Positions 26,502-37,622 of a DNA stretch of 64,000 nucleotides are shown here, piece after piece. The stretch comes from Bifidobacterium leontopitheci. Lineage in GTDB: Bacteria > Actinomycetota > Actinomycetes > Actinomycetales > Bifidobacteriaceae. A program made the position numbers and the translations under genes. The notes under the pieces were generated by a model. That model saw nothing but the letters and a program-made list of their open reading frames with translations, was not told where the DNA came from and made no database searches. The stretch is from assembly GCF_009193355.1 (NCBI RefSeq), contig NZ_WBVT01000007.1:1-64000 (forward strand). Reading direction: 5' to 3'. The number at the start of each line of letters is the position of its first letter. The stretch's first letter is position 1.

Positions 26502-28634
26502 CTACCGGCGCTTCTTCTCCCTGATGTTCACGGAGATCTGGATCGGCGTGCCTTCGAAGCCGAACTCCTCGCGCAGCGAACGTTCGAGGAACCGTCGGTA
26601 GCCGTGCTCGAGGAATCCGGTCGCGAAGATCACGAACCGCGGGGGCCGGGTGGAGGCCTGTGTCGCAAAGAGGATTCGCGGCTGCTTGCCGCCGCGCAGC
26701 GGATGCGGGTGGGCGGACTGGACCTGGCCGAGGAAGGCGTTGAGGCGTCCGGTCGGGACGCGCTTGTCCCAGGATTCGAGCGCGCCGCGCATCGCGTCGG
26801 CGAGACGGTTCGTATGCCAGCCGGTCTTCGCGGACAGGTTGACGCGCTGGGCCCATGTGACGCGGTTGAACTCGGTCTTCCACAGGCGTTCCAGCCGCTG
26901 GCGGCTGAACTCGTCCATGAGGTCCCACTTGTTGAACACGAGCACGACCGCACGGCCTGCGTCGACGGCCTGGCTCATCACCTTGAGGTCCTGGTCGGAG
27001 ATCGGCTGGGACGAGTCGAACAGCACCAGCGCGAGCTCGGAGCGTTCGATGGCCGCCTGCGTGCGCAGCGACGAGTAGTAGTCGGCGCCGGACACCTTGT
27101 GCAGGCGCCGCTTGATGCCTGCGGTGTCGATGAACAGCCAGTCCTCGCCGTCCACATGGATGATTTCGTCGACCGGGTCGCGCGTGGTGCCGGCGAGGTC
27201 GTTGACGACCGCACGCTGCTCCCCCGCAAGCTGGTTGAGCAGCGAGGACTTGCCGACGTTCGGGCGGCCGACCAGCGCGATGCGGCGCAGGTGGCCCGGC
27301 GTGAGGAACCCGGAGGTCTTGTCGGCCTTCTTCAGAGAGTCGAGCGCGGTGTCGAGCAGGTCGCCTACGCCGCGGCCGTGCATGGCGGAGATGCCGTACG
27401 GCTCGCCGAGGCCGAGCTTCCAGAATTCGGCGGTCATGTATTCGCTGGCCGCGTCGTCCACCTTGTTGACGGCGAGGGTGACCGGCTTGCCGCTGGCGCG
27501 AAGCATGCGCACGATGCGCTCGTCGGTGTCGGTGAGGCCGACGTGGCCGTCCACGACGAAGATGACGGCGTCCGACAGCTGGACGGCGATCTGCGCCTGC
27601 GAGGCGATGGCGGAGGCGATGCCCTCGACGTCGGCCTCCCAGCCGCCGGTGTCGACGAGCTTGAAGTCGGTGCCAGCCCATTCCGCGTCGTAGCTGACAC
27701 GATCGCGGGTGACGCCGGGCGTGTCCTCCACGACGGCGGCGCGGCGGCCGAGGATACGGTTGACGAGCGTCGACTTGCCGACGTTCGGCCGTCCCACCAC
27801 GGCGAGCACGCCGACCGGCTTGGCGGCGGGGAGCGCGTCCTGGTCGCCGAGGCGCGAGCCTGCGATGAGCTGCTCGTCGGTCTCGTCCAGATCGTAGTCG
27901 GCGAGGTTGGCGGCGAACTGCTCGTACTCCTGCGTTTCGATGGCGTCGTCGACGAGGCCGACCAGCACGTCCAGCGTCTGCTGGAAGTCCATGTCGGAGT
28001 TGTCGACGGTGGTGACGCCGTCGGCTGCGGTCAGGAAGCTGGTGACCTTGGAGTCGGCGCGGTCGCGCGCGGCGACGTCTTCGCCGCCGACGGCGGAGAC
28101 CGCCGCGGACTGGCCGGTGCGGCGCGCCTGACGGACCTCCTCGCGCGCGGTCATGAGCACGCGCACTTCGGCGTCGGGGGCGACCACGGTGGTGATGTCG
28201 CGTCCCTCGGCGACGATGCCACGACCCTCGGAGAACGAGTCTGCGGCGTTCTCGCCGAGGATGGTGGCGCGCTGCGCGGCGATCAGCAGGTGGCGTACGG
28301 GGATGATGCCCGACACCTTGGAGACGTGCGACGACACTTCGGAGGAGCGGATGGCCTCGCTGATGTCCTCGCCGTCCGCCATCACCTTGGGCGCATCGGG
28401 GTCGAGTCCGATGGAGAAATGGTCTCCGGTGAAGAACTCGGCGACGGCCTCGGTCACCTGCTGCTCGTCGATGGAGGGCGCGTCAAGGTCAATGCCCTGG
28501 TGCAGGCACCACCACGCGCTGGCGCGGTACATGGCGCCGGTATCGAGATAGGCGTAACGGAAATGGCGGGCAAGCGCCTTGGCGGTCGATGATTTGCCGA
28601 CTCCCGCAGGGCCGTCGATTGCGACTCGGATCAC
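26502..28634 (-). CDS. cmk-der: Fused cytidylate kinase / ribosome-assembly GTPase Der
   Basis: A 710-aa bifunctional protein. Residues 1 to about 230 are CMP kinase (P-loop GPAGVGKS at 8-15, [15 protein letters not shown]). From about 275 come the two G domains of Der/EngA, with GRPNVGKST (281-289) and GRPNVGKSS (456-464), TPGVTRDR and NKVDD/NKWDLMD, followed by the KH-like end. It starts with GTG 28634, overlapping the rluB stop as GTGA, so translation is coupled. The rluB-cmk-der order is common in actinobacteria, and the physical fusion is a bifidobacterial trait. Confidence 0.95.
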   Translation of the reverse strand: MIRVAIDGPAGVGKSSTAKALARHFRYAYLDTGAMYRASAWWCLHQGIDLDAPSIDEQQVTEAVAEFFTGDHFSIGLDPDAPKVMADGEDISEAIRSSEVSSHVSKVSGIIPVRHLLIAAQRATILGENAADSFSEGRGIVAEGRDITTVVAPDAEVRVLMTAREEVRQARRTGQSAAVSAVGGEDVAARDRADSKVTSFLTAADGVTTVDNSDMDFQQTLDVLVGLVDDAIETQEYEQFAANLADYDLDETDEQLIAGSRLGDQDALPAAKPVGVLAVVGRPNVGKSTLVNRILGRRAAVVEDTPGVTRDRVSYDAEWAGTDFKLVDTGGWEADVEGIASAIASQAQIAVQLSDAVIFVVDGHVGLTDTDERIVRMLRASGKPVTLAVNKVDDAASEYMTAEFWKLGLGEPYGISAMHGRGVGDLLDTALDSLKKADKTSGFLTPGHLRRIALVGRPNVGKSSLLNQLAGEQRAVVNDLAGTTRDPVDEIIHVDGEDWLFIDTAGIKRRLHKVSGADYYSSLRTQAAIERSELALVLFDSSQPISDQDLKVMSQAVDAGRAVVLVFNKWDLMDEFSRQRLERLWKTEFNRVTWAQRVNLSAKTGWHTNRLADAMRGALESWDKRVPTGRLNAFLGQVQSAHPHPLRGGKQPRILFATQASTRPPRFVIFATGFLEHGYRRFLERSLREEFGFEGTPIQISVNIREKKRR

Positions 28635-29404
28635 AGTCCGACCTCCTTCTGCAGGGAGCGCACCTCCACCTGGGAGAGCACGCGGTAGGAGCCGGGCTTG
28701 AGGTCGCCGAGCTTGATCGGACCGATCTGGGTGCGCACAAGCCGCTTGACGGGGAAGCCGATCGCGCCGAAGATGCGGCGGACGATGCGATTCTTGCCGG
28801 AGTGCAGCACGACCTTGACGATGGTCATGTCGCGGTTCGCGTCGATGATCGCGCAGTGGTCGAGCCTGACCAGGCCGTCCTCGAGCTGCACGCCCTGGGT
28901 GACGAGGCGCCGGCAGACGTTGCCGCCGATACGGCCTTCGACGGTGGCGATGTAGGTCTTCTCCACCTCGTATTTGGGGTGCATGACGTGCTGGCTGAGC
29001 TCGCCGTCGTTCGTCATGAGGATCAGGCCTTCGGAATCATAGTCGAGCCTGCCCATGTGGAACACGCGCTCGTATTTGTCGCCGATGATGTCGGCGAGCG
29101 TGTAGCGGCCCTTCGGATCGTCCATCGCGGAGAGGACCTTCTTGGGCTTGTTGAGCGCGAGCGTGACGTGATTGGGGTTGAGGTGGACGCGCGATCCGTC
29201 GACGCGGATGCGCTGTCGCTTGGGGTCGACGCGGGTGCCGAGTTCGGTCACCAGCTCGCCGTCGACTTCGACCCGCCCGTCCGTGATCATCTCTTCGCAT
29301 TTGCGTCGTGATCCGAACCCGGCTTGCGCCAGGATCTTCTGCAGGCGGATTCCTTCGTTGATGTCGTCATGCGCTTTGAGTGCGCGGGAATATTCGTGTG
29401 GCAT
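28631..29404 (-). CDS. rluB: Ribosomal large-subunit pseudouridine synthase (RluB-like)
   Basis: A 257-aa enzyme with an N-terminal S4 RNA-binding domain (about 19-65) and an RsuA/RluB catalytic domain. The catalytic Asp121 is in [13 protein letters not shown] 29404 was chosen because the sequence upstream in frame has no homology-like features. It is the first gene of the cmk-der transcript. The 219-bp gap to the aquaporin gene holds divergent promoters that I could not place firmly. Confidence 0.92.
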   Translation of the reverse strand: MPHEYSRALKAHDDINEGIRLQKILAQAGFGSRRKCEEMITDGRVEVDGELVTELGTRVDPKRQRIRVDGSRVHLNPNHVTLALNKPKKVLSAMDDPKGRYTLADIIGDKYERVFHMGRLDYDSEGLILMTNDGELSQHVMHPKYEVEKTYIATVEGRIGGNVCRRLVTQGVQLEDGLVRLDHCAIIDANRDMTIVKVVLHSGKNRIVRRIFGAIGFPVKRLVRTQIGPIKLGDLKPGSYRVLSQVEVRSLQKEVGL

Positions 29405-29623
29405 CGTTCTCCCAACGTGGCCGGAATGTTCTGACAATATAGTGGTGATGGCGCGTAGTCGTCCGTGTCGAACCATGGTTTTCACAGATGAAACGCAGCA
29501 AACATACGGTATTGTATCGTATCCCACCTGATAGACTGGGGCGCGTTCGGCGGGTCGAAGACCTGCGCGGACGGATAACCGACGCCCTGACCACAGGGCG
29601 TCTCGACCAAGGATAAATGACAA

Positions 29624-30583
29624 ATGACTGAAGAACACAGGAACGAAGACCGTACGACGTTCGCGCTGCCGCTGCGCGTCGCGGCCGAGCTGGCAGGCAG
29701 CTTCCTCGTCTGCTTTACGATCTATATGATCTGCACGTTCGGCACCGCCATCTACGGTCTCGATCTGGCTTTCATCGCGGTCGGAACCGCGTTCGCGTAT
29801 TTCGCCGTCACCGTGGCGCTGGGGGCGATCTCCGGCGGGCAGCTCAATCCTGCGGTGACGGTCGCCGCCATGCTGACCGGCCGCACCAAGGTGCTTGACG
29901 GCATCCTGTACGTGGTCGCCCAGGTGCTTGGCGCCATCGCGGCCGGCGGATTGCTCAAGTGGATTCTTCCGACCTCCGACAAGGTGACCATCAAGACGTG
30001 GCTGACCCCCGTCGTCAACGGTTTTGACGCGGGTTCCGTCTCGAACGCCACCACCAGCCAGGCGAGCGTGAGCTTCGGCATCAACCTGGCGATCATCGTC
30101 GAGGTGATCGCCTCGATCATCATCATCGCCGCCGCGATGCGCACCACGGACCGTTCGGGCCGTCCCGACCACTCGTATGCGCCTGCCGTGGGCGCCGCCT
30201 ATGGCGTCGGCGTCGCCATGACGTACACGATCACCGGTTCGGCGCTGAACCCCGCGCGCGCGACCGGCATCGCGATCTTCGCGCAGAACCAGAAGCTGTC
30301 GGCCGAGCCGCTGCAACAGCTGTGGATCTTCTGGGTGGCGTCCATCCTTGCCGCGGCCATCGTCGCGCTGGTCATGATCATCGCCGACATGTCGTCGAAG
30401 CATACGGCGAAGAAGCCCGCCTCGGCTGACTCCGCTGTGGATGCCACCGTCGAGTCGGATGATCAGGCGGCCGATGAGCCGGCTCAGATCGCCGATGCGG
30501 AGGCCTCGTCTGAGGAGTCCGAGGATTCCGCCGCCGACTCCTCGCAGGATGCGACGCCGGATGATGACGAGAAGAAGGACTGA
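29624..30583 (+). CDS. MIP-family channel (aquaporin/glycerol facilitator-like)
   Basis: A 319-aa protein with six TM segments and both pore motifs: SGGQLNPAVT (NPA 75-77) and GSALNPARAT (NPA 209-211). The last 60 residues form an Asp/Glu/Ser/Ala-rich tail, unusual in length and charge for this family. Whether water or glycerol passes cannot be said from the motifs alone. Its mRNA ends before the 25-bp inverted repeat at 30635-30691. Confidence 0.9.
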   Translation: MTEEHRNEDRTTFALPLRVAAELAGSFLVCFTIYMICTFGTAIYGLDLAFIAVGTAFAYFAVTVALGAISGGQLNPAVTVAAMLTGRTKVLDGILYVVAQVLGAIAAGGLLKWILPTSDKVTIKTWLTPVVNGFDAGSVSNATTSQASVSFGINLAIIVEVIASIIIIAAAMRTTDRSGRPDHSYAPAVGAAYGVGVAMTYTITGSALNPARATGIAIFAQNQKLSAEPLQQLWIFWVASILAAAIVALVMIIADMSSKHTAKKPASADSAVDATVESDDQAADEPAQIADAEASSEESEDSAADSSQDATPDDDEKKD

Positions 30584-30634
30584 GGAACCCTCGGCAGGTC
30601 CTGAGGTCAGGCGCTGACCGCAGTGATACTGCCG

Positions 30635-30691
30635 ATATGGTTGTGGCCTCGTGACGAACTCGAGTGGTTCGTCACGAGGCCACAACCATAT
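30635..30691. terminator. Perfect 25-bp inverted repeat between convergent genes
   Basis: Arms 30635-30659 and 30667-30691 are exact complements with a 7-nt spacer. It lies between the aquaporin gene (+) and the DUF3017 gene (-). A bidirectional terminator is the simple explanation. A T-run is missing on both sides, and the stem is longer than usual. Confidence 0.65.
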
Positions 30692-30761
30692 GCGGGTCTC
30701 CCTGCATGCGGTCACTGATCAGTCATGCCCTTGGATTGCCGCGTATCGGCTCATCGCAATG

Positions 30762-31058
30762 TCAGCGATGCAGCAGCGCGATGATGTTGGGCGCGAAATA
30801 CAGCATGAGCAGGCCGCATCCCAAGCCGACCCCGATGATCACGTCGAAGGCGACGGAGCGGACCTTCCATGGGCTGCGGTCGCGCAGGACGAGACGCAGC
30901 GCCGCGGTGATGATGGACGTCGCCGCGATGATCACCGTCGCGGCCATCGTATTGCCGAGGCAGGCCACGGCCAACGCCACCACCACGACGGCCACGACGA
31001 TCCATTCGAACCATGGCTTGCCTTCATGGGCTTCCGAGACAAACGGATGATCGTGCAT
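30762..31058 (-). CDS. DUF3017-type small membrane protein
   Basis: A 98-aa protein with a short hydrophilic head and about three hydrophobic segments. The pattern RDRSPWKVRSVAFDVIIG fits the DUF3017 family, which is found next to purH and folD in actinobacteria. ATG 31058 follows AAAGGGAAT. Function is unknown. It is 117 bp downstream of purH on the same strand. Confidence 0.7.
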   Translation of the reverse strand: MHDHPFVSEAHEGKPWFEWIVVAVVVVALAVACLGNTMAATVIIAATSIITAALRLVLRDRSPWKVRSVAFDVIIGVGLGCGLLMLYFAPNIIALLHR

Positions 31059-31175
31059 ATTCCCTTTCCCATCATGTCTTGCGCCGGCAGCCGTCATGAC
31101 TGCCGGCACACACCCGGCGGCCGTGCGGGGCTTCCTGCGCCGCGATGGCCGCCGAGGTGCGCCGTCGGCCGCCGA

Positions 31176-32807
31176 TCAGTGGAAGAAGTGGCGGGTCCCG
31201 GTCAGGTACATGGTCACGCCGGCCTTCTTCGCCGCCTCGATGACCTCCTCGTCGCGGATGGAGCCGCCAGGCTGGACGATGGCCTTGACGCCGGCGTTGA
31301 TGAGGATCTCGGCGCCGTCGGCGAACGGGAAGAACGCGTCGGACGCGGCGACCGAACCGGTTGCACGGTCGGCGCCGTCCGCGAGCGTGTTGGCACGTTC
31401 GACGGCGAGATGGCAGGAGTCCACTCGGTTGACCTGGCCCATGCCGATGCCGACGGTCGCCTGGTTGTGGGCGAGCAGGATGGCGTTCGACTTGACGCAG
31501 CGGATGGCGCGCCATGCGAACAGCAGGTCGTTGAGGGTCTCGGCGTCGACGGGCTCGCCGGAGACGAGCTTCCAGGCGTCCGGATCATCGCCGGGGGCGT
31601 CGATGAGATCGGTGTCCTGCACGAGCAGGCCGCCGTCGATCTGGCGGAACTGCGTGCGCGTCATCGGCGGCTCGGCGACCTTGAGGATGCGCAGGTTCTT
31701 CTTCTTGGTCTGCAGCAGCTCGAGTGCTTCCGGCTCATAGTCCGGCGCGACGATGACCTCGGTGAAGATCGGCCGCACGCTTTCGGCCATTTCAAGGGTG
31801 ACGGTCGTGTTGCAGGCGATGACGCCGCCGTATGCGCTCATCGGGTCGCACGCGTGAGCCTTCTTGTGTGCTTCCGCGGCGGTGGCGCCGATGGCGAGGC
31901 CGCACGGGTTGTTGTGCTTGACGACGGCGACCGCGATCTGCGGGGCGAAGTCCCAGACCGCACGCCATGCGGCGTCGGCGTCAACGTAGTTGTTGTAGCT
32001 CATCGGCTTGCCGCCAAGCTGCTCGGCGTGGGCGAAGCCCTGCTGGTGAAGCGGGTCGATGTACAGTGCGGCCTGCTGGTGCGGGTTCTCGCCGTAGCGC
32101 AGCACATGAGAGCGGTCCCAGGTGCGGGTGAAGGCGGCGGGGAACTTGCCGGCGTTCACCTCGTTGCCGTCATCATCGGTGTCGGGGACGTCGATCGATT
32201 CGGGCTTCGGCCAGTGCTTGGACGTCCACTCGTCGATGGTCGCGTCGTAGGCGGCCGTGTGGGCGAACGCCTTGCCGGCAAGCCAACGGCGCTCCGCGAG
32301 GTCGAATCCGCGGCCGTCGACGATGCGGGAGGCGACGAGCGCATAATCCTTCGGGTCGGTGATGATGGCGACGGTGGCGCTGTTCTTCGCCGCGGCGCGG
32401 ACCATGGAGGGGCCGCCGATATCGATCTTCTCGATGGTGGCGGCTTCGTCGGCTCCGGAACGAACGGTGTCGGCGAACGGGTACAGGTTGACGACGACCA
32501 GATCGAAGGGCTTGATACCGAGCTGCTTGAGCTGCTCGACATGCTCCGGGTTGGTCATGTCGGCGAGGATGCCGGCATGAATGTGGGGGTCAAGCGTCTT
32601 GACTCGTCCGTCAAGGCTCTCCGGGAATCCGGTCACTTCGGATACCTCGGTGACGTTGACGCCCAGCGAGGCGAGTTTCTTGGCCGTCGATCCGGTGGAT
32701 ACGACCTCGGTGCCCGCCTTGATGAACGCGTCGGCCAGTACCTCGATGCCCTCTTTATGGAAGACGGATACCAGAGCCCGGCGTATCGGTCGGTTCGTGC
32801 TGCTCAT
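31176..32807 (-). CDS. purH: Bifunctional AICAR transformylase / IMP cyclohydrolase
   Basis: A 543-aa enzyme for the last two steps of IMP synthesis. The N-terminal IMP cyclohydrolase domain has STGSTAKKL and [13 protein letters not shown]. The AICAR transformylase domain has [21 protein letters not shown] and [11 protein letters not shown]. Two ATGs in a row occur at 32810 and 32807; AGGAGG lies better spaced for the second. The gene begins inside the end of the DUF6350 gene (overlap 32755-32807). Confidence 0.95.
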   Translation of the reverse strand: MSSTNRPIRRALVSVFHKEGIEVLADAFIKAGTEVVSTGSTAKKLASLGVNVTEVSEVTGFPESLDGRVKTLDPHIHAGILADMTNPEHVEQLKQLGIKPFDLVVVNLYPFADTVRSGADEAATIEKIDIGGPSMVRAAAKNSATVAIITDPKDYALVASRIVDGRGFDLAERRWLAGKAFAHTAAYDATIDEWTSKHWPKPESIDVPDTDDDGNEVNAGKFPAAFTRTWDRSHVLRYGENPHQQAALYIDPLHQQGFAHAEQLGGKPMSYNNYVDADAAWRAVWDFAPQIAVAVVKHNNPCGLAIGATAAEAHKKAHACDPMSAYGGVIACNTTVTLEMAESVRPIFTEVIVAPDYEPEALELLQTKKKNLRILKVAEPPMTRTQFRQIDGGLLVQDTDLIDAPGDDPDAWKLVSGEPVDAETLNDLLFAWRAIRCVKSNAILLAHNQATVGIGMGQVNRVDSCHLAVERANTLADGADRATGSVAASDAFFPFADGAEILINAGVKAIVQPGGSIRDEEVIEAAKKAGVTMYLTGTRHFFH

Positions 32808-34161
32808 CATGCTCCTCCTTGGATGGTTGTTGTTGGTTCTCGTGGAACGATTGTGTGTTGAGACCGCTGACGGTGCGACGCACCGGGCGGCCCTGCTGGT
32901 TCGCCTGCGCGGATTGTGTCGCCGTGCCGGCCGTTGTTCGCCCTATCATCCATCGTATCGAGAATGCGATTGCGACGCCAATCAGGACGAGGCCCCATGC
33001 CAGGCACAGGCCCATGGCGCTCGGGCGGCCGACGGACTGCGCGGACGTCATGACGTCCACGCCCACCGAGGCGAGCCGTTCTTTGCCAAGCGACCCGTTG
33101 GACACGGCGAACAGCATGGACGACAGCAGCGAGATGATGACGCCGGCAAGGCAGAATCCGCCCGCCGGATAGGCCATCTCCAGAATGAGGCCGCGACGTT
33201 GCTCCTTGTCCGCGCCCTTGGGCAGCACTACATGGAACCCGTGACGTGCGAGCATCGAGACCACACCGCATATGAATCCTACGGCAAGGGGAATCAGCAC
33301 GACGAGGAATCGGATCGTCTGGTTATCCACGGGCTGCGGCAGCAGGCCGAAGACAGGCAACGGCGGCAACGACCGGCCTTGGCCGACCCATAACGTGAAC
33401 GTGCCGAGCTCGCCTATCGAGAACCCTGCGCCGAACAGCCACGACATGGCCCAGATACACAGGTTCGGCAGCCATGCGAGCATGGCGATGGTGGTGAGGA
33501 TCCTGGATCCGGTCTCCATGCCGCCATAGGCATAGAGCGCGGCCACCGCCGAATGGTTGAGCGCGATCCACACCACGACGGTGATAAGGCCGGCGAGCAG
33601 GTACAACAGCATCATGCCGAAACCCAGAAGGATGCCGATGATGACCGTTCGCCCGACCGGAGGCGAGACATGCCCCGCCATGAAGGTCATGAGACGCTGG
33701 AACACCGCGGATTTTGGGATGGCCGCCAAGCCGAATCCAATGGTGAACACCGTCGCCGTCTTGAGGATGATGACCGGCATGATGTCGGTGAGGCCGACGT
33801 CAAGGCCATTGGCCTCCATCACGGTCAGGACCTCCCACAGCACAAGCCCGCTGATGTATGCCCTGATGTCGGTGCATATGCGGTTCGCCAGCGACCAGAT
33901 GAGTGCGATGAGCATGACGGTGAGCAGCAGGGGCATGATGGTGAGGCGTACTGTGCCGTTCTCGAATCCGACGCCCTGGCTGAGCAGGATCATGGTCCTG
34001 GTCAGGTTCACGGTGGAGGCGGATAGGTTCTGTCCGCCTTCCTCCATGGAGATGACCAGCAGCATGAGGGCGAGGAAGCAGCCAAGCACGATGGAGAACA
34101 AGGCCATGGCGCTCGCCGCCACCGCCAGGCCTTTCAGCCATGCTCGTATGCGTTCCGTCAT
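32755..34161 (-). CDS. DUF6350-family polytopic membrane protein
   Basis: A 468-aa protein with about ten hydrophobic segments and a hydrophilic Gln/Glu-rich C-terminal tail. This type lies between sucD and purH in many actinobacteria and is annotated DUF6350; function is unknown. Its final 17 codons overlap purH in another frame, so the tail sequence is doubly constrained. The start at 34161 overlaps the sucD stop (34158) as ATGA. Confidence 0.8.
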   Translation of the reverse strand: MTERIRAWLKGLAVAASAMALFSIVLGCFLALMLLVISMEEGGQNLSASTVNLTRTMILLSQGVGFENGTVRLTIMPLLLTVMLIALIWSLANRICTDIRAYISGLVLWEVLTVMEANGLDVGLTDIMPVIILKTATVFTIGFGLAAIPKSAVFQRLMTFMAGHVSPPVGRTVIIGILLGFGMMLLYLLAGLITVVVWIALNHSAVAALYAYGGMETGSRILTTIAMLAWLPNLCIWAMSWLFGAGFSIGELGTFTLWVGQGRSLPPLPVFGLLPQPVDNQTIRFLVVLIPLAVGFICGVVSMLARHGFHVVLPKGADKEQRRGLILEMAYPAGGFCLAGVIISLLSSMLFAVSNGSLGKERLASVGVDVMTSAQSVGRPSAMGLCLAWGLVLIGVAIAFSIRWMIGRTTAGTATQSAQANQQGRPVRRTVSGLNTQSFHENQQQPSKEEHDEQHEPTDTPGSGIRLP

Positions 34162-35087
34162 GCCGTCAGGTGACGCTCGCGCAGGACGTCTCGCATAAGG
34201 TCGGCAGCCTGACCGGGCGTGCGTCCGACGGGAATGCCGACGGCTTCGAGCGCGGTCTTCTTGTCCTGCGCCGTGCCTTTGCCTCCGGAGACGATGGCTC
34301 CCGCGTGTCCCATCTGCTTGCCTTCAGGGGCGGTGAAGCCCGCGATGTACGCCACGACCGGCTTCGTCATATGTTCGGAGGCCCATGCGGCGGCGTCCTG
34401 CTCGGCGTTGCCGCCGATCTCGCCGATCATGACGACCGCCTTCGTCGCGTCGTCACGTTCGAACTCCTGCAGCGCCTCGAGCAGCGTGGTGCCGACGATC
34501 GGGTCACCGCCGACGCCGACGCAGGCGGTGAATCCGATGTCGCTGAGCTCCCCCATCATCTGGTAGGTCAGCGTGCCGGACTTGGATACCAGTCCCAGCG
34601 GACCGCGGCGGACGATGCCGTCGGGGATGATGCCGAGGTTGACGCCATGTTCATGTTGGGGCGCTGGCAGTGTGAGCAGTCCCGGGCAGTTGGGGCCGAT
34701 GATGCGCACGCCCTTGCTGAGCGCGAGCTCCACGAAGTACGCGCTGTCGGCGACCGGGATGCCTTCGGTGATGACCACGATGGTCGTGATTCCCGCCTCG
34801 ATGGCTTCGACGACGGCCCCCCTGGCGAATCGCGGGGGGACGAACACCACGCTCGCCACGGCTCCGGTGGCTTCGCGTGCCTCCTGGCACGTGGCGTACA
34901 CAGGCACGGAGACGTCTTCGCCGTCGCGGGAGGACTCGAACACGACGCTGGTGCCGGCCTTGCGCGGGTTGACGCCGCCGACGATGTTCGTCCCCGCTTT
35001 GAGCATCCTTGCGGTATGGGTCATGCCCTGATGGCCGGTCATGCCCTGGACGATGACCGGCGAGCCTTCTTCGATGAATGCGCTCAT
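34158..35087 (-). CDS. sucD: Succinate-CoA ligase alpha subunit
   Basis: A 309-aa CoA-binding subunit. [15 protein letters not shown] near the N-terminus and the phosphohistidine loop [17 protein letters not shown] (about 240-256) are diagnostic. ATG 35087 overlaps the sucC stop as ATGA. With sucC it converts succinyl-CoA and succinate with ATP. In an organism without a complete TCA cycle it probably supplies succinyl-CoA for biosynthesis, which is inference. Confidence 0.95.
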   Translation of the reverse strand: MSAFIEEGSPVIVQGMTGHQGMTHTARMLKAGTNIVGGVNPRKAGTSVVFESSRDGEDVSVPVYATCQEAREATGAVASVVFVPPRFARGAVVEAIEAGITTIVVITEGIPVADSAYFVELALSKGVRIIGPNCPGLLTLPAPQHEHGVNLGIIPDGIVRRGPLGLVSKSGTLTYQMMGELSDIGFTACVGVGGDPIVGTTLLEALQEFERDDATKAVVMIGEIGGNAEQDAAAWASEHMTKPVVAYIAGFTAPEGKQMGHAGAIVSGGKGTAQDKKTALEAVGIPVGRTPGQAADLMRDVLRERHLTA

Positions 35088-36289
35088 CGCTTGGCCTCCT
35101 TCGATGCGAGGGCGGTGGCGGCGAGCTTTGCTGCCGTTGCCGCAGCCTCCTCCATGGTGTCTTCGACGTGGATGTTCGGGTTGTTCGCCTGCGCGAGGAT
35201 GCGCAGTCCTTCCGCTGCGGCGTTGCCGTCGAACCGCACCACGAGAGGCTTGGAGCTGTGCAGCTCGTCGAACGCCTGGATGATGCCTTCGGCGACCTGC
35301 TCGCACGAGGTGATGCCGCCGTACACGTTGATGAACACGGATTCGACCTGGCTGTCGGACAGGACGATGGCCAGGGAATGCTTCATGACCTCCGCGGACG
35401 CGCCGCCGCCGATGTCCAGGAAGTTGGCGGGCTTGACGCCGGTGCCCTGGCTTTCTCCGGCGCCGGAGACGGCGTCGAGCGAGCTCATGACCAGTCCTGC
35501 GCCGTTGCCGATAACGCCGACCTGACCATGCAGATGGACGTAATGCAGCCCGTATTCCGCCGCCTCCCGCTCCAACGAATCGGATTGCGTGGGGTCGTCG
35601 AAGCGCTTCCACCCGTCGTGGCGGAACGCTGCGTTGCCGTCGAGCGAGATCTTGGCGTCGAGCGCGCACAGCGACTTGCTTGACTCGTCGTCAGGGTCGC
35701 CGATCTTCGCCAGCGGGTTGATCTCGACCAGCGTGGCATCGTTGTCCTTGAAGCACTTCCACATCTTCAGCAGGATGTCGGCCGCCTGCTCGGCGTCGGC
35801 ATGGTAGAAGCCGATCTGGTCTGCCATGCGCTTCGCGGCCTCTTCGTCGAAGTCGCCGAGCGCGTTGATGTGCAGGCGCTTGACCGATTCGGGATGCTCC
35901 TTGGCGATCTCCTCGACTTCGGTGCCGCCGTTGGCGGTGGCGAGGACATCGTAATCGCGCGACGTGCGGTCCACGGAGATGGACACGTAGTATTCGTGGA
36001 TGATGTTCTTCGCCTCGGCTACGAGCACTCCATTGACCTTGTGCCCGTGGATGGTCATGGGCAGGATGGATTCGGAGAGCAGGATGGCCTCGTCACGGTT
36101 GTGCGCGAGTTTGACGCCTCCGGCCTGGCCTCGGTGGCCGATCTTGACCTGCGCCTTGATGACGCACGGGTATCCGATGCTGTCGGCGGCTTCGGCCACC
36201 TCATGCGAGTTCTGGGCGAAGATGGCCCGTGGCGCGGGGATCTGCTGCTCTTCCAGCAGCTCCCTCGCCTGATATTCATAAAGATCCAT
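35084..36289 (-). CDS. sucC: Succinate-CoA ligase beta subunit
   Basis: A 401-aa ATP-grasp subunit. [18 protein letters not shown] at the start, [24 protein letters not shown] and [11 protein letters not shown] are family motifs. ATG 36289 was chosen as the conserved N-terminus; an upstream in-frame start at 36340 lacks support. It is coupled to sucD. Confidence 0.95.
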   Translation of the reverse strand: MDLYEYQARELLEEQQIPAPRAIFAQNSHEVAEAADSIGYPCVIKAQVKIGHRGQAGGVKLAHNRDEAILLSESILPMTIHGHKVNGVLVAEAKNIIHEYYVSISVDRTSRDYDVLATANGGTEVEEIAKEHPESVKRLHINALGDFDEEAAKRMADQIGFYHADAEQAADILLKMWKCFKDNDATLVEINPLAKIGDPDDESSKSLCALDAKISLDGNAAFRHDGWKRFDDPTQSDSLEREAAEYGLHYVHLHGQVGVIGNGAGLVMSSLDAVSGAGESQGTGVKPANFLDIGGGASAEVMKHSLAIVLSDSQVESVFINVYGGITSCEQVAEGIIQAFDELHSSKPLVVRFDGNAAAEGLRILAQANNPNIHVEDTMEEAAATAAKLAATALASKEAKR

Positions 36290-36399
36290 ATGCGTTCGCC
36301 TCGCTATGTGACGGTTGTTGGATGGTGTGCCATGCTCCATGCCGGCATGGCGTTCGGCTTGCAGGGCCGGCCAGTCAGGTCTCCCCTCACGTCAGGCGG

Positions 36400-36981
36400 T
36401 CAGGCCGGCATGGACACCAGCGTGCTCGTCGGCCGTCCGTCAAGCTTGTCGAGTCCGTCAAGGCCATCCAGGCCCATGACGAAGCTGAAGCCGACGACTG
36501 TGCCGCCTGCTGCCTGTACCAGGTCCATGGCGGCCTTGGCGGTGCCTCCGGTGGCGATGAGGTCGTCCACGATGAGCACGCGTTGGCCGGATTCGATGGC
36601 GTTGGTCTCGATCTCTACCTTTTCGGTGCCGTATTCGAGGTCGTATTCCTCGCCGATCGTTTCGGGCGGCAACTTGCCGGCCTTGCGGATGGCGATGAAC
36701 CCCTTGCCGAGGTATACGGCAAGGGCGGGCCCGAAGAGGAAGCCGCGGGCTTCGAGGCCTGCGATGGAATCGAATGAGTCGGCCGGCACGGGCAGTGCCG
36801 CCTCAAGCGCCTTCATGAGGATGCGCAGCGCTTTGGCGTCGGCGAGGACCGGCATGAAGTCGCGGAATTTGATTCCCTCCTTGGGGAATCCCGGAATCGT
36901 TCTGATCAGCGAGACCAGGTATTCGGCATCCTCCTGGCCGACTTTGCTGAGATCTTCGATGGTGATATCGGACTGTGTCAT
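36400..36981 (-). CDS. apt: Adenine phosphoribosyltransferase
   Basis: A 193-aa purine-salvage enzyme (adenine + PRPP to AMP). PGFPKEGIKFRDFMP and the PRPP loop VLIVDDLIATGGTA are present. The C-terminus has a small repeat, GLDGLDGLDKLDG, not usual in the family and backed by a short DNA repeat. ATG 36981 fits the family length; ATG 37038 would add 19 basic residues and has a somewhat better ribosome site. Confidence 0.93.
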   Translation of the reverse strand: MTQSDITIEDLSKVGQEDAEYLVSLIRTIPGFPKEGIKFRDFMPVLADAKALRILMKALEAALPVPADSFDSIAGLEARGFLFGPALAVYLGKGFIAIRKAGKLPPETIGEEYDLEYGTEKVEIETNAIESGQRVLIVDDLIATGGTAKAAMDLVQAAGGTVVGFSFVMGLDGLDGLDKLDGRPTSTLVSMPA

Positions 36982-37119
36982 CTTGTGCCGCCTGTCGATT
37001 CGACTGGATACGGATTTGCGGCGCGGCCGTGAGGCCATCGCCTTTCTTTCCTGCAAGCCGGGCGGGTGAACAGTTTCGATCAGTCCCTGAGCGGTTCGCC
37101 CGCCGGCTCGTGTGGTTCG

Positions 37120-37533
37120 TTACTTGGCTTCGGAGTCGGAAGCGTTCGCGCCCTCGGACACGGTTGCGGTCTCGACCGGAACCTGCGCCTTGTCGGCGTC
37201 GTCGTCCTTCGGCAGCGGGTTGCCGTTCTCGTCGACCTCATCGTCATGGATGAACGCGGGACGCGTGTACTGCTTGCTGATGGAGCGGAAGGAGAAACGC
37301 AGCTTGGAGCCTTCGGAATCGATGACGATCTCCTCGTACTCGGTGTCGACGGAGACGACCTTGCCGATGACGCCGCCGATGGTGATCACTTCGGTTCCCG
37401 GCTGCAGGGATGCGCGGAAGTCCTTCATCTCCTTCTGCTGCTGCTTGGCCTTGCGCGACTGCCACCACATCATGCCCGCCATAAGCACGATGAAGATGAT
37501 CATGATGAAATATGAGGATGAACCTTGCGGCAT
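37120..37533 (-). CDS. yajC: Preprotein translocase accessory subunit YajC
   Basis: A 137-aa protein with one N-terminal TM (YFIMIIFIVLMAGMMWW), the YajC motif RKAKQQQKEMKDFRASLQPG, and a long acidic tail. It associates with SecDF-YidC. AAGGAGCTAAC lies before ATG 37533. It follows ruvB in the ruvC-ruvA-ruvB-yajC order on this strand. Confidence 0.93.
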   Translation of the reverse strand: MPQGSSSYFIMIIFIVLMAGMMWWQSRKAKQQQKEMKDFRASLQPGTEVITIGGVIGKVVSVDTEYEEIVIDSEGSKLRFSFRSISKQYTRPAFIHDDEVDENGNPLPKDDDADKAQVPVETATVSEGANASDSEAK

Positions 37534-37622
37534 GTTAGCTCCTTGCGGTTTGTCGTTGTGAGTTCAATAGCCAGATTCCCCGAAGACGGTACCCGGTCAC
37601 GTCAATCAACAAATACTTCATG

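Noticed and set aside
26388-28592. 734-codon and other long open frames opposite cmk-der, and a 442-codon frame opposite trpCB (24247-25575)
   Set aside because: Same GC-driven antisense effect. All motifs lie in the - strand proteins.
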